This document shows, piece after piece, positions 1 to 9,062 of a DNA stretch of 37,351 bases. The notes beneath the pieces are model-generated. The model searched no databases. It was not told the origin of the DNA and was given only the letters and a program-made list of their open reading frames with translations. Both the position numbers and the translations under genes were made by a program. Position 1 is the stretch's first letter, and every line of letters starts with the position of its first letter. This DNA is from an uncultured Saprospiraceae bacterium (GTDB lineage Bacteria; Bacteroidota; Bacteroidia; Chitinophagales; Saprospiraceae), in NCBI GenBank assembly GCA_947311465.1, contig CAMZLN010000096.1, positions 1 to 37,351 on the forward strand, read 5' to 3'.

Positions 1-44
1 AATTAGTTAAAAATATACATTTATTTTTTTCACAGTTCCTTAGC
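1..44 (+). repeat. End fragment of interspersed inverted-repeat element
   Basis: This segment is nearly the same as 2915-2957. Both begin AATTAGTTAAAAAT, continue with ACATTTATTTTTT and end in CACAG(T/A)TCCTTA, with only a few substitutions and a one-base length difference. It is therefore the right end of another element copy whose body lies upstream of the window. Confidence 0.7.
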
Positions 45-477
45 TTAGGAATTTAAGAATATGTTAATTTACTATTGATTGTAATTTGTACTGAATTAAC
101 AAGTATGGAATTATAATTGAGTTTCATTTATAATGACATTTTTCTATTGGTATTTTCAAAGTTTTTACCAATTTATATTTTGCACTTCCCTAGTAATTGG
201 GATATAAAATCAAATTTAATTTGCATTTGTGCCGAAAAAGTTTTAAATTTGTTTATTAGATCCTATTTCTGGAGATAATCCCTGATATATTGAAGTGATT
301 CTTTTGAAACTATGAGTTAACTAACAGATTGCCAAACCGTTACATTTGGGGTTTTGTTAACGTATTAATTTATAGCTAAAAATTGTAAAGTGAGCAATTT
401 CACATTACACAAAAAAATTGACATTTATTTTTAATTCCCCTTAGGAGATGACTGGGAGCATAATATAATAATTGGAG
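1..477. other. AT-rich intergenic stretch without a convincing gene
   Basis: No open frame here has the look of a real protein on either strand. The first 44 bases are one end of the interspersed repeat described separately, and 421-446 resembles the same terminal motif without its CACAG core. The rest is AT-rich. It presumably holds the promoter of the TPR gene, but I see no TTTG / TAnnTTTG pair that I would assign to it. Confidence 0.5.
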
Positions 478-1491
478 ATGTTGACGACGTACAAAACAAT
501 AATTAAAGGTGAATTTGATTTTGGTAGCCCCAAAACCTTTGAAAAGGCTTTCAAGATGTTTAAACATCGGGAGGAACAAATGTATCAAAAGGTGCATGTT
601 CCATTTGATGAAGAAGCATTTGATAGTGAAACTTATATCTTGAATATAGGTAGGCTTATTACTCAAATCAATAAAAAATCATGGCAAGCATGTGTTGAAA
701 TCTTTCAATACTTGTCTCAGTTTGCAATAACTGGACAGATTTCTATGTGGTATATTGATGAGGGAAAGATTATGATTCAAAAGCTCATTGAGCCTACAAA
801 TGAGAAGACTGCTGTACAAGCTTTTTTGAAAGGAAGAGATTTGATACACGAAAGTGGTAAAGAAGATTTGGCTATTAATTCATTAAATAAAGCAATTTCT
901 AAATATGAAAAGCATGGTTTGGCATATGAAAGAAGGGGCTATATTAATTTGAAACTGGGCAATGAAAAAGATGCTTTGCATGATTTTTCTAAGAGTATTC
1001 TTTTTAATCCAAATATTCCTGAGCCACATTATGGTAGAGCAAAAATATTTATGGATCAAAAGGACTGGAAAAAATCAATGCCTGAATTAGAGTTAGGATT
1101 GAAGAAATCAATTCCTTTGCAACCAATATATTGGGGCTTGAGAAGATTGAAGGCTTTGGTTCACACCGAACTTGGTGAAATTGAGCAAGCAGCGCAAGAA
1201 TATAAATTCTTTACCGCTAGAAATTTTTCAGAAGACGATCCTAATTTGAAATTTAAAAAAGAAGCTTTGATATCTTATACCAAAATTCTTTTAGATTTAG
1301 AACGTTTTGCCGATGTTTTAAGCCTTTTAGGAAAAAGTGATAAAGAAGCTACTGAAAAAGCGGATTCAGATTATTTCTTATTCCGTGGTATTGCAAGACG
1401 TGGTGCTGGAAAGACTGGATTTAAAAAAGATTGGACAATAGCAGCTAAATTTGGAAATAAAGAAGCTACAAAATTATTAGCGAAAAGGTAA
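478..1491 (+). CDS. Tetratricopeptide-repeat protein
   Basis: This 337-aa protein is probably a soluble protein-protein interaction scaffold; no signal peptide or membrane segment is visible. Residues about 125-220 hold helical repeats of TPR type, with the spacing of small and aromatic residues seen in lines such as AYERRGYINLKLGNEKDALH followed by HYGRAKIFMDQKDWKKSMPE. The N-terminal 110 residues have no motif I recognise. An in-frame TTG lies six bases upstream (472), but the ATG at 478 is preferred. The gene stands alone and ends at a strong hairpin shared with the convergent thiolase gene. The TPR call is fairly safe; the cellular role is unknown. Confidence 0.75.
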   Translation: MLTTYKTIIKGEFDFGSPKTFEKAFKMFKHREEQMYQKVHVPFDEEAFDSETYILNIGRLITQINKKSWQACVEIFQYLSQFAITGQISMWYIDEGKIMIQKLIEPTNEKTAVQAFLKGRDLIHESGKEDLAINSLNKAISKYEKHGLAYERRGYINLKLGNEKDALHDFSKSILFNPNIPEPHYGRAKIFMDQKDWKKSMPELELGLKKSIPLQPIYWGLRRLKALVHTELGEIEQAAQEYKFFTARNFSEDDPNLKFKKEALISYTKILLDLERFADVLSLLGKSDKEATEKADSDYFLFRGIARRGAGKTGFKKDWTIAAKFGNKEATKLLAKR

Positions 1492-1516
1492 TAAGTTGGT
1501 AGTTTGATGTATAGAT

Positions 1517-1558
1517 AAAAAATGGGACACTAAAATTTTAGCGTCCCATTTTTTTTAT
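1517..1558. terminator. Bidirectional intrinsic terminator
   Basis: A hairpin with arms AATGGGAC (1521-1528) and GTCCCATT (1543-1550) is extended by A-rich bases on the left and T-rich bases on the right, and its inner bases TAAAATTTTA are also self-complementary. It has a U-tract when read from either side. It lies between the convergent TPR gene and thiolase gene and should end both transcripts. Confidence 0.85.
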
Positions 1559-1573
1559 TCATATAGTAAGAAC

Positions 1574-2752
1574 TTATACCCGCTTAATAATCATCGCCGA
1601 AGCACCACCTCCACCATTGCAAATTGCAGCTAATCCATATTTTCCATTTTTATTATGGAGAACAGAATTTAATGTAGTGACAATCCTCGCTCCAGATGCT
1701 CCCAATGGATGCCCCATTGCAACTGCTCCTCCAAATACATTCATTTTGTCATAACTAATACCGAATTCCTTAGCAAAAACCATTGATACGACAGCAAATG
1801 CCTCATTTACTTCAAAGTAATCTATATCTGCAATATCCAATCCAGCCATAGCCAATGCTTTTTTTGCAGCCTTGGGTGGGGCTGTGGTAAACCATTCTGG
1901 CGCATGGGCAGCGTCCGCAAAAGCTACGATTTCGCCCACAGGTTTTAAATTATGTTTTTTTACAGCTTCTTCGCTTGCTAATACCAAAACGGATGCACCA
2001 TCATTAATTGTTGATGCATTGGCTGCTGTCACTGTACCGTCTTTTGTGAATACTGCTCGTAAAGAAGGAATCTTCTCAAATTTCACTTTTTTATATTCTT
2101 CATCTACGGTTACTACCAAATCATCTCCTCTTCTTTGTGGTACAGTAACTGCAATAATTTCATCGCTAAAATCTCCATTATCAGTCGCTGCTGCAACTCT
2201 TTTATACGAGTTGATACTAAACTCATCTTGCGCTTCTCGGCTTACATCAAATTTTGTAGCAGTTGCATCTGCACATACACCCATTGGCATTTTTCCATAA
2301 GCATCTGTCAATCCGTCTTTTGCTAATCCGTCAACCAATTTTGCATCACCATATTTTCTACCCCATCTTGCATCTGGACTGTAATAAGGAATATTGGTCA
2401 TGCTTTCCATTCCTCCTACAACAACGATATCTTTCAAGCCAAGCATGATACTTTGTGCGCCAAACATTGCCGCCTTCATTCCTGACGAACATACCTTGTT
2501 TACGGTTGTGCATGGTACGGTATTGCTAATCCCCGCAGCCAATGCCGCTTGTCTCGCAGGTGCTTGACCAAGATTGCCAGAAACAACGTTTCCCATGAAA
2601 ACTTCCTCCACATCATTTGGATTGACGTTTGCTTTTTTAAGTCCGCCCTTAATAGCAGCTGCTCCTAAATCTACAGCACTTAAAGTTTTAAATACACCAC
2701 CAAAACTTCCAAACGGTGTTCTTACTGCGGATACAATATATACTTTTTTCAT
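1574..2752 (-). CDS. atoB: Acetyl-CoA C-acetyltransferase (thiolase)
   Basis: This biosynthetic-type thiolase of 392 aa, the usual length, condenses two acetyl-CoA to acetoacetyl-CoA or runs the reverse cleavage. The catalytic residues are in place: Cys88 in VNKVCSSGMKA, His348 in AMGHPLGASG, and the second Cys378 in CNGGGGAS. The N-terminal SAVRTPFGSFGG motif is also standard. In this genome it could feed the mevalonate pathway, three later genes of which lie at 32.9-36.2 kb, or act in fatty-acid or butanoate metabolism; sequence alone does not decide. It is last in the minus-strand run after pcm, separated from it by an inverted-repeat element, and ends at the shared hairpin at 1517-1558. 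Confidence 0.95.
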   Translation of the reverse strand: MKKVYIVSAVRTPFGSFGGVFKTLSAVDLGAAAIKGGLKKANVNPNDVEEVFMGNVVSGNLGQAPARQAALAAGISNTVPCTTVNKVCSSGMKAAMFGAQSIMLGLKDIVVVGGMESMTNIPYYSPDARWGRKYGDAKLVDGLAKDGLTDAYGKMPMGVCADATATKFDVSREAQDEFSINSYKRVAAATDNGDFSDEIIAVTVPQRRGDDLVVTVDEEYKKVKFEKIPSLRAVFTKDGTVTAANASTINDGASVLVLASEEAVKKHNLKPVGEIVAFADAAHAPEWFTTAPPKAAKKALAMAGLDIADIDYFEVNEAFAVVSMVFAKEFGISYDKMNVFGGAVAMGHPLGASGARIVTTLNSVLHNKNGKYGLAAICNGGGGASAMIIKRV

Positions 2753-2787
2753 TTAATAAATTTTATATGATTATGTTGAAATTACTA

Positions 2788-2957
2788 CTTCTTAGGAATT
2801 GTGTACAAATAAATGTTCAGAATTTAAGTTTTTTATTTTATCCATAATTTGTAGTTTAAAATAGGAGTTTATCTAGATAAGTGCCGTTTTTAAAACTACA
2901 AAATATGGTAAAAGAATTAGTTAAAAATGAACATTTATTTTTTCACAGATCCTTAAC
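2788..2957. repeat. MITE-like element, copy A
   Basis: The ends are inverted repeats: TTAGGAATTGTGTACAAATA at the left (about 2791-2810) and its imperfect complement ending CACAGATCCTTAA at the right (about 2930-2957). The body contains a 46-bp block at 2829-2874 that recurs at 14397-14442 and a 20-bp block at 2907-2926 that recurs at 4277-4296. The right end supplies the last codons and stop of pcm. Copy B sits immediately upstream of pcm. Confidence 0.7.
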
Positions 2958-3596
2958 TGTGCCTTTTAAAAAGGGAACAAATTTGAAATTACCAAAAACT
3001 TCTTCTTTATACTCATTTTCAGATAGACGAGTTACTTTTATCATTTGCTGAATTTCATTTCCTACAGGAATCACTAGAAATCCTCCAATCTTCAATTGAC
3101 TCAATAGTGCTTGTGGAATCTCTGTCGCTCCTGCAGTAACTAGTATCTTATCAAAAGGAGCAAATTCGGGTAAGCCCTTATAACCATCTTTCCAAAAAGT
3201 TCTTACTCCAAAATTGAGCTCTTTTATAATTGTTTTAGCTTTATCGTAAAGCATTTTTTGTCTTTCAATTGAATACACTCTTGCACCTAAGGCGGAAAGA
3301 ATGCAAGCTTGAAATCCAGAACCTGTTCCAATTTCTAGAATTTTATCTCTTTTTTTTACATCAAGTAAACTGGTTTGGTAAGCTACCGTAAAAGGCTGAG
3401 AAATGGTTTGATCATTTCCTATTGGAAAGGCACTATCATCGTACGCTTTCTCTTTAAAGCTACTCTCAAAGAAAAAATGCCTAGGTACTTTATTAAATGC
3501 TTCTAATACTTTATGGTCAGCAATACCCTTTGCTTCTAGTGTAGTTAGCAATTTTTTCCTAAGTCCTTTTTGTTGATAAGTATCTTGAAATTTCAT
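2943..3596 (-). CDS. pcm: Protein-L-isoaspartate O-methyltransferase
   Basis: This 217-aa cytoplasmic repair enzyme moves a methyl group from S-adenosylmethionine to L-isoaspartyl residues in aged proteins. The SAM-binding motif I reads ILEIGTGSGFQACIL (about residues 84-98), followed by the acidic strand end VYSIERQ and the later motif FDKILVTAGATEIP typical of PCMT proteins. The N-terminal PRHFF segment also fits the family. The ATG is directly preceded by the left end of element copy B, and the last codons and TGA lie within the right end of copy A. Its 5' leader and its 3' end are therefore both repeat-derived. It lies between gldH and atoB on the same strand. Confidence 0.93.
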   Translation of the reverse strand: MKFQDTYQQKGLRKKLLTTLEAKGIADHKVLEAFNKVPRHFFFESSFKEKAYDDSAFPIGNDQTISQPFTVAYQTSLLDVKKRDKILEIGTGSGFQACILSALGARVYSIERQKMLYDKAKTIIKELNFGVRTFWKDGYKGLPEFAPFDKILVTAGATEIPQALLSQLKIGGFLVIPVGNEIQQMIKVTRLSENEYKEEVFGNFKFVPFLKGTVKDL

Positions 3597-3761
3597 CTAA
3601 GGAATTGTGATTAAATAAATGTGGTTTCTTCGGTAGATTATTTTGGTTTCAGTTTTTGCTTTAAAGAAGGAATATTGTTGATACTATGACTGATTTAAAG
3701 TGAAAAATGAGATTAAAAGAAACAGCGAAGAATCTCTATTTATTTTGTCACAGTTCCTTTA
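3597..3761. repeat. MITE-like element, copy B
   Basis: The left end reads CTAAGGAATTGTGATTAAAT (3597-3616) and the right end at about 3736-3761 is its imperfect inverted complement, ending GTCACAGTTCCTTTAG. The first roughly 113 bp (3598-3710) match copy C at 21322-21429 in opposite orientation, at about 90 percent by eye. The element fills the gap between gldH and pcm almost completely. Confidence 0.75.
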
Positions 3762-3775
3762 GGGGAAGTCCTTTT

Positions 3776-4270
3776 TTATTGAATTTTGGATAAGTACAAA
3801 GAAACCGTCTTTACATCCAAGCTATCCATTCTCATATTCTGCTTAATCACAAATTCATAATTTCCAATTTCTTTAAAAAAAGTAGATTTTTGAATAGGCA
3901 TTATATAAGTACAGCCGTTTTGGTTACAATCACCAAACCATGTTCCTGCTTTGTTTGCCAAGTCAAAAGAACGCAGTTGCTGATCTATATGTCCATTAGG
4001 GAATTTGGCATTTATTTGTAGATAAATATTTTGATTGGGATATTCTAAACTATGTTGAATACCTAATAATAAGTCATAAACCTGAGTAGTATCCTTAATT
4101 TCAAAATTAAAAACTAAAGAATCCGAATAAGTCCATTTTCCATTATTGATTTGATATTCTTGTTGAAATTCATAATTTTTTCCACATGAAGACATTATGG
4201 AAATAAAAAGGACCGCCATAAATAAATTTACGGCAATCCCTTTTGAAATATTTTGCTTTATTAATCTCAT
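3776..4270 (-). CDS. gldH: Gliding motility lipoprotein GldH
   Basis: This 164-aa lipoprotein belongs to the GldH family, required for gliding in flavobacteria and common in Bacteroidota whether or not they glide. The signal peptide ends in a lipobox with the acylated cysteine at residue 29 (IMSSCGK). The body holds family features such as YPNQNIYLQI, FPNGH and GTWFGDC. It follows dnaJ by only 16 bp on the same strand, so it is probably the last gene of a grpE-dnaJ-gldH transcript. It is identified by the recalled family pattern and size; the neighbourhood does not add other gld genes. Confidence 0.82.
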   Translation of the reverse strand: MRLIKQNISKGIAVNLFMAVLFISIMSSCGKNYEFQQEYQINNGKWTYSDSLVFNFEIKDTTQVYDLLLGIQHSLEYPNQNIYLQINAKFPNGHIDQQLRSFDLANKAGTWFGDCNQNGCTYIMPIQKSTFFKEIGNYEFVIKQNMRMDSLDVKTVSLYLSKIQ

Positions 4271-4276
4271 ATTAGG

Positions 4277-4296
4277 GGTAAAAGAATTAGTTAAAA
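4277..4296 (+). repeat. 20-bp sequence shared with repeat copy A
   Basis: GGTAAAAGAATTAGTTAAAA occurs here and again at 2907-2926, inside repeat copy A. Here it spans the dnaJ-gldH junction and includes the dnaJ stop codon. This suggests that a fragment of the interspersed element, or a short piece duplicated by it, has become part of the gene boundary. Confidence 0.55.
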
Positions 4297-5435
4297 TAAT
4301 CTTTCATTTTATCAAAGAATCCTTTATCATTTTTACTCGGTTTTGGGTCGAAGTTTTTCATAGATTTTAATTTTTCCATGAGATCTTTTTCTTCACGAGT
4401 CAAAGATTTTGGTGTCCAAATATTGATATGAATCAATTGATCTCCAATTCCATAACCTTCCACAGATGGCAATCCTTTACCTTTCAATCTAAACATTTTA
4501 CCAGACTGCGTACCTGCGGGAACTTTAATTTTCACTTTACCATTGATGGTTGGCACTTCAATAGAAGTACCAAGCGCAGCATCAGCAAAATTGATATATA
4601 ATTCATGAATTAAATTAGATCCATCTCTAGTCAATTGATCATGTTCTTTTTCTTCAATTCTTATAAGTAAGTCACCTGCAGGACCACCTTGGGCTCCCGC
4701 ATTTCCTTTTCCACGTAAAGAGAGTTGCATCCCATCACTTACTCCTGCGGGAATTTTAACTTCAATCGTTTCTTCCCCATAATTTTTACCTTCCCCTTTA
4801 CAATCGCTACATGAAGCAGTGATTGTACTACCAGATCCGTTGCAACTTGGACAAGTTGTTGTAGTTTGCATCTGCCCTAAGAAAGTGGTTCTTATTTGCC
4901 TGACCTGCCCATGTCCTTGACAAGTAGAGCAAGTTTTTACCGAACTGCTGTCTTTTGCCCCACTTCCGTTACAAGTATTACATTTTACTTGTTTTTTGAC
5001 TTTTATTTTTTTAGTGACTCCATTCGCTATATCATTCAAGTCAAGGCTTATTTTCACACGTAGGTTTGTACCCCGTTGTCCTGTAGCTCTACGACCTCCA
5101 CCTCCTCTTCCTGAGAAAAAAGAATCAAAACCACCTCCACCAAAAATATCCCCGAATTGCGAGAAAATATCTTCCATGTTCATACCGCCAGCACCACCAA
5201 AACCTTGCTGCCCATTCACACCTGCATGACCAAATTGATCATAGCGTGATTTCTTTTGTTCATCAGAAAGTACATCGTATGCTTCCGCTGCTTCTTTAAA
5301 TTTTATTTCTGCGGATTTATCACCAGGATTTCTATCAGGATGATATTTCATAGCTAATTTTCGGTAAGCTTTTTTTATTTCCTTTTTGTCTGCCGACTTG
5401 GACACACCCAATATTTCATAATAATCTCTAGCCAT
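4287..5435 (-). CDS. dnaJ: Chaperone DnaJ
   Basis: This full-length type I Hsp40 of 382 aa stimulates the DnaK ATPase and delivers unfolded clients. The J domain carries HPD at residues 32-34. A Gly/Phe-rich region follows (about 75-115). Four zinc-binding CxxCxGxG repeats come next: [24 protein letters not shown] and CSDCKGEG. The C-terminal client-binding domain is complete. It lies 49 bp downstream of grpE on the same strand, the usual co-chaperone pair; dnaK is not in the window. The stop codon falls inside a 20-bp sequence (4277-4296) that also occurs in repeat copy A. Confidence 0.97.
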   Translation of the reverse strand: MARDYYEILGVSKSADKKEIKKAYRKLAMKYHPDRNPGDKSAEIKFKEAAEAYDVLSDEQKKSRYDQFGHAGVNGQQGFGGAGGMNMEDIFSQFGDIFGGGGFDSFFSGRGGGGRRATGQRGTNLRVKISLDLNDIANGVTKKIKVKKQVKCNTCNGSGAKDSSSVKTCSTCQGHGQVRQIRTTFLGQMQTTTTCPSCNGSGSTITASCSDCKGEGKNYGEETIEVKIPAGVSDGMQLSLRGKGNAGAQGGPAGDLLIRIEEKEHDQLTRDGSNLIHELYINFADAALGTSIEVPTINGKVKIKVPAGTQSGKMFRLKGKGLPSVEGYGIGDQLIHINIWTPKSLTREEKDLMEKLKSMKNFDPKPSKNDKGFFDKMKDYFN

Positions 5436-5484
5436 TATTGTTTATTTTGATTGTTTCAAACAAATTGATTTTCAAATAATCATA

Positions 5485-6072
5485 TTATTTTCCCACAACC
5501 ACTTTTGCGAATCTAATAATTTTATCTTTTAATAAATATCCCTTTTCTAAGGTATCTATGACTTTTCCTTTCAAATCTTCTGTTGGTGCTGGAATTTCGG
5601 CTACTGCTTCATGGAACTCTGCATCAAAAGTTTCGCCCGTTGTTTCCATAGATTTCAAGCCTTTTTGCTCTAAGATTTGATGTAATTTATGATAAACCAA
5701 ATTAACACCTTCACTAAATTGTTCCGTACTATCCTTTTTATCGGCTTCAATTTTAGCTCTATCAAAATCATCAAGAACGGGTAAAAGAGATTGGATAATA
5801 TCTTTTCCTGCTTGATTCATCAATTCAAAACGTTCTTTGGTAACTCGTTTTTTATAATTATCAAAGTCAGCAAAAAGTCTGCGATAATTATCTTGTAATT
5901 CCGCTATTTCCTCTTTTGCTTCTTCCAGTTCTTTTTTGGTTTTATTTTTACCAAAAAGTTTCTCAGTAATTGATTCTTTCTCATCATTTACTGTTTCATT
6001 TTGAACTTCATCAACCACTTCGTTTTGAATATCTTCCAAAATTTCTGTTTCTTGTTTTTTCTTCTTTGCCAT
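5485..6072 (-). CDS. grpE: Nucleotide exchange factor GrpE
   Basis: This 195-aa cytoplasmic co-chaperone releases ADP from DnaK. A charged, low-complexity N-terminus (residues 1-50) leads into a long coiled coil, then the conserved RLFADFDNYKKRVTKE segment and a beta-rich C-terminus ending in GYLLKDKIIRFAKVVVGK, as in other GrpE proteins. It is the first gene of the run grpE-dnaJ-gldH on the minus strand. The upstream 166 bp is AT-rich; I did not find a heat-shock operator such as CIRCE. Confidence 0.95.
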   Translation of the reverse strand: MAKKKKQETEILEDIQNEVVDEVQNETVNDEKESITEKLFGKNKTKKELEEAKEEIAELQDNYRRLFADFDNYKKRVTKERFELMNQAGKDIIQSLLPVLDDFDRAKIEADKKDSTEQFSEGVNLVYHKLHQILEQKGLKSMETTGETFDAEFHEAVAEIPAPTEDLKGKVIDTLEKGYLLKDKIIRFAKVVVGK

Positions 6073-6238
6073 ATATATATTTATTTTTCGTATTAAATAC
6101 GACTAAATGTCACTTAATTAAATTCTAATAGTAAAGCATCATTATCTGTGCCATTCCGAAAAACAAGCCGAATTGACATAAAGGACACAAAAATACTGCT
6201 ATTTTGTCAATTAATGATAAAAATGATGTCTTGATTAT

Positions 6239-6757
6239 TTAATTCTTAATTCTATGTTCTTCCAATAATTTCCTAACGGTTGACAAAGAACCATAAGACA
6301 TAATCTGACCTTTAGGATTTATTAAATATTTGGTAGGAACAGATTTTACGCCAAATGAAGAACTAATTGAGCCTTCACCAATAAAGTCGATGATATGTTT
6401 CATCCAATGGAGATCATTTTTTTCAACAAAATCTTTAAAACCATCAGGTTTTTTTTCAAGTGCAATACCAAGAACAACCAATTCTGATGCATTATCAAAT
6501 TTCACATTTTGAAAATCTTCGGCTACTTTTTTTAAAATGGGCATTTCTGCTTTACAACTAGGACACCACGTACCCCAAAAGTCTATTAAAACATATTTTC
6601 CTTTTTGGTCAGAAAGTTTGAAGTTATCACCAGACAAAAGTTCGCTAGAGAAATCTGGCGCATTTTCTCCATTGACGAATTTGGGTTTTTGCATATAATA
6701 TTGATATCCTAGGAAGGAAAGAATTACTACAAAAAAGATAATTATTTTATAATCCAT
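6239..6757 (-). CDS. TlpA/ResA-like thiol-disulfide oxidoreductase
   Basis: This 172-aa protein has one N-terminal hydrophobic segment (residues about 4-20) that should anchor it in the inner membrane, with the thioredoxin fold in the periplasm. The redox motif is WCPSC, with Cys65 and Cys68. The cis-proline loop appears as GVKSVPTKYLI. It resembles the AhpC/TSA-Redoxin group that reduces periplasmic disulfides, for example in cytochrome c maturation, but no partner gene lies beside it. It is on the same strand as grpE with 166 bp between them. The family call is strong; the substrate is unknown. Confidence 0.88.
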   Translation of the reverse strand: MDYKIIIFFVVILSFLGYQYYMQKPKFVNGENAPDFSSELLSGDNFKLSDQKGKYVLIDFWGTWCPSCKAEMPILKKVAEDFQNVKFDNASELVVLGIALEKKPDGFKDFVEKNDLHWMKHIIDFIGEGSISSSFGVKSVPTKYLINPKGQIMSYGSLSTVRKLLEEHRIKN

Positions 6758-6838
6758 GATCCATGATTTTTATTTTTTTATTCGCCACAATATAGCTATT
6801 CGTCCAAATATATCTAACTTTGAATAAAAATAAATATT

Positions 6839-7723
6839 ATGATTACAATTGATCCGAAAACAACGCCTACTAGAGAATTACATCAATTTCTACTAGGCTC
6901 TATTGCGCCCCGTCCTATTGCATTTGTAAGCACAATTGACGAAAATGGTAATAATAATTTAGCTCCGTATAGCTTTTTTAATGCATTCAGCTCCAATCCA
7001 CCTATTTTGGTTTTTTCTTCCAATCGTAGAGTCGTTGACAATACTACCAAAGATACATTATACAACATTGAACAAAATAAAGAAGTTGTAATAAATGTAG
7101 TTAATTATGCTATCGTCCGTCAAATGACGATTGCAAGTATACAATTTGATAAAGAAATCAGCGAGTTTGAAAAATCGGGCTTAACTCCACTCAAATCCGA
7201 CTTGGTCGCACCCGCTAGGGTGAAGGAATCTCCCGTACAAATGGAGTGTAAAGTCAAGGAAATTGTAACTCTGGGAGCGCATGGTGGAGCTGGACATTTA
7301 ATCATTTGTGAAGTAGTAAAAATGCACATATCGGAAGATGTAGTGGATAATAATCGGATCAATCCACACAAAATAGATTTGATGGGTAGAATGGGACGCT
7401 CGTATTATGTACGGGCAAGCGGAGATGCGATAATGTCGATTTATCAACCCGTTACTAAAATAACGATAGGATTTGATAAGCTTCCAAAATCGATTAAAAA
7501 TAGTTCTATTTTGACGGGTAATAATCTTGGACAATTGGCTGGTATTGAAAAATTGCCATCAAATGCTGAGATAGACGATGTAAGAAATCATCCAGAAGTT
7601 GAAAAAATATTGACCTATGAAAATCCTGAAATAGCACTACATCATTTTGCAAAGAATGTTCTTGATAAAAATGATGATCGTGATTTGGCTATCAAGAGTT
7701 TGATGCTGGCAGATTTGTTGTAA
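6839..7723 (+). CDS. Flavin reductase-like domain protein
   Basis: This 294-aa cytoplasmic protein of the DIM6/NTAB flavin-reductase family binds FMN in a split-barrel fold. The recognisable core is SIAPRPIAFVSTIDENGNNN followed by APYSFFNAFSSNPP (about residues 20-58). The last 90 residues form an extension beyond the usual domain, rich in helices. A TAnnTTTG-type -7 box (TAACTTTG, 6815-6822) lies just upstream of the ATG, without a clear -33 partner. It diverges from the tlpA-like gene. The physiological electron acceptor cannot be read from the sequence. Confidence 0.85.
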   Translation: MITIDPKTTPTRELHQFLLGSIAPRPIAFVSTIDENGNNNLAPYSFFNAFSSNPPILVFSSNRRVVDNTTKDTLYNIEQNKEVVINVVNYAIVRQMTIASIQFDKEISEFEKSGLTPLKSDLVAPARVKESPVQMECKVKEIVTLGAHGGAGHLIICEVVKMHISEDVVDNNRINPHKIDLMGRMGRSYYVRASGDAIMSIYQPVTKITIGFDKLPKSIKNSSILTGNNLGQLAGIEKLPSNAEIDDVRNHPEVEKILTYENPEIALHHFAKNVLDKNDDRDLAIKSLMLADLL

Positions 7724-7746
7724 TTAATTAGTTGAGATGATGAGAC

Positions 7747-7783
7747 AGAATTGCCTTAGCAATTCTTAGTTGAGCGCAAGCTG
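7747..7783. repeat. Hairpin plus short interspersed motif in a convergent gap
   Basis: A perfect 8-bp hairpin, AGAATTGC-CTTA-GCAATTCT (7747-7766), is followed by TTAGTTGAGCGCAAGCTG (7766-7783). A near copy of the latter, TTAGTTGAGCGCTACGCTG, occurs on the minus strand at 30209-30227, also between convergent genes. This may be a transcription-ending or REP-like element. Confidence 0.5.
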
Positions 7784-7814
7784 ATTAGAGCAAATACTTT
7801 TTCTTTTTGTAAAC

Positions 7815-8882
7815 TTATTTTTTTGCTCTATCAGCTACACGTTTACGAATCCAGTTTGGAATGATTAAGACTCCAATCAACAAGTAAGAGTAATAGGTCA
7901 TCACTCTCCAAATAATTGCAATGATTGATGAAACTGTATCATCTTTCAAGTAATCTGTCAAAAAACCTTTGAAGAGGACTTCTGCAACCCCTGCACTACC
8001 TGGAGTTGGGCTAAACGCCATAATTACATACATAGATTCTAATCTTGAATATAGTTTCAATTGAGAAAAGAAATCTAATGCCACGTCCGATTGCAATGCA
8101 ATAATCAACATACTCAAAAGTAAAAAACGAGTAGACCAAGCCGTAGCTGTTGCCAAAAAAGCTTTCAATTTATGGCTAAACGGTTTTGCTTTGAGTTCTT
8201 TAGACGCAATAATAATGTCATCCCCAAGTTTTATTGCTGCATCTCGACGCTTTCTAAAGAATCTATTTTTGGTAAGAAAAATTAAAAACTTCTTTATTTT
8301 TATTGGATTTATAAATAAACCATAATAAAAAATACTTCCATAAATTGCCATTGCAGCATACGCCAAATAAAAGGTAATACTCCATCCGCTAAGGTCAGTT
8401 TCTACACCAGGACGAATCATTTCAGTGCCAAATATTAGGTACAACAAAGGCAAAGTACCAATAAAGAAAAGCGTATCAAGAATAATTGTGAACAATACAA
8501 TTGTTGCTGTTTTTGCTACTGTTAATTTTTCTTGAGAGAGCACAAAAAAAGCAACTGCTGATCCACCCACGCTCGTAGGAGAAACAGCGGAACTAAATTC
8601 CCAAATAAAAACCAATTCAATAGCTTTTTTCCAAGAAAAGACCTTGTCTGAAAGCACTCTCAAGCGATATGCATACGCTAAATGCCTTAGCACCAATAAG
8701 GCAACAGAAATCCCAATCCAAAAGAAAGCGTGTGTTCCCCAAGTGATTTTATTAAATTCTTTGATATCAAATTGATTGAACATCAAATAGACAACCACCG
8801 CTACACCAATAAGCATAGGAAGAATTATTTTTGACATTTTGATGGATTGCAAAACATCATCTTGTTGTTCAATTTCTTTCAA
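7815..8882 (-). CDS. Flippase-like / lysylphosphatidylglycerol synthase TM-family membrane protein
   Basis: This 355-aa inner-membrane protein has about eight hydrophobic segments and belongs to the YbhN/AglD-type family (UPF0104, formerly the membrane half of MprF). Family features include WEFSSAVSPTSVGGSAVAFF (about residues 94-113) and MAFSPTPGSAGVAE near 290-303. Members are thought to move lipids or lipid-linked molecules across the membrane; the substrate is not known here. The start is a TTG at 8882. The ATG at 8837 is an alternative, but the intervening residues look like the family N-terminus, so the longer form is preferred. No biosynthetic partner is adjacent. Confidence 0.82.
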   Translation of the reverse strand: MKEIEQQDDVLQSIKMSKIILPMLIGVAVVVYLMFNQFDIKEFNKITWGTHAFFWIGISVALLVLRHLAYAYRLRVLSDKVFSWKKAIELVFIWEFSSAVSPTSVGGSAVAFFVLSQEKLTVAKTATIVLFTIILDTLFFIGTLPLLYLIFGTEMIRPGVETDLSGWSITFYLAYAAMAIYGSIFYYGLFINPIKIKKFLIFLTKNRFFRKRRDAAIKLGDDIIIASKELKAKPFSHKLKAFLATATAWSTRFLLLSMLIIALQSDVALDFFSQLKLYSRLESMYVIMAFSPTPGSAGVAEVLFKGFLTDYLKDDTVSSIIAIIWRVMTYYSYLLIGVLIIPNWIRKRVADRAKK

Positions 8883-9062
8883 TTTGAATATTTTTGAATA
8901 TTTTTAATTTATCTAAAACTTTCAACAAATAAACGGTTTTTATGTTTTCAAGTATTGAAATAAATATATTTTTTTTAAAAAAGAATGAAGTTATGCTTAC
9001 ATTTCGTTTTTCAAAGGCAATTATTAAATTCAAAATCAATATCTTTGATAAAAAAATAAAAC

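Noticed and set aside
421-446. Element end upstream of the TPR gene (GACATTTATTTTTAATTCC)
   Set aside because: The CACAG core is missing and no partner end was found close by; similarity is mostly A/T composition.
6073-6238. CIRCE or similar heat-shock operator upstream of grpE
   Set aside because: No TTAGCACTC-type inverted repeat is present; only a loose CAAAnnTA match was seen.
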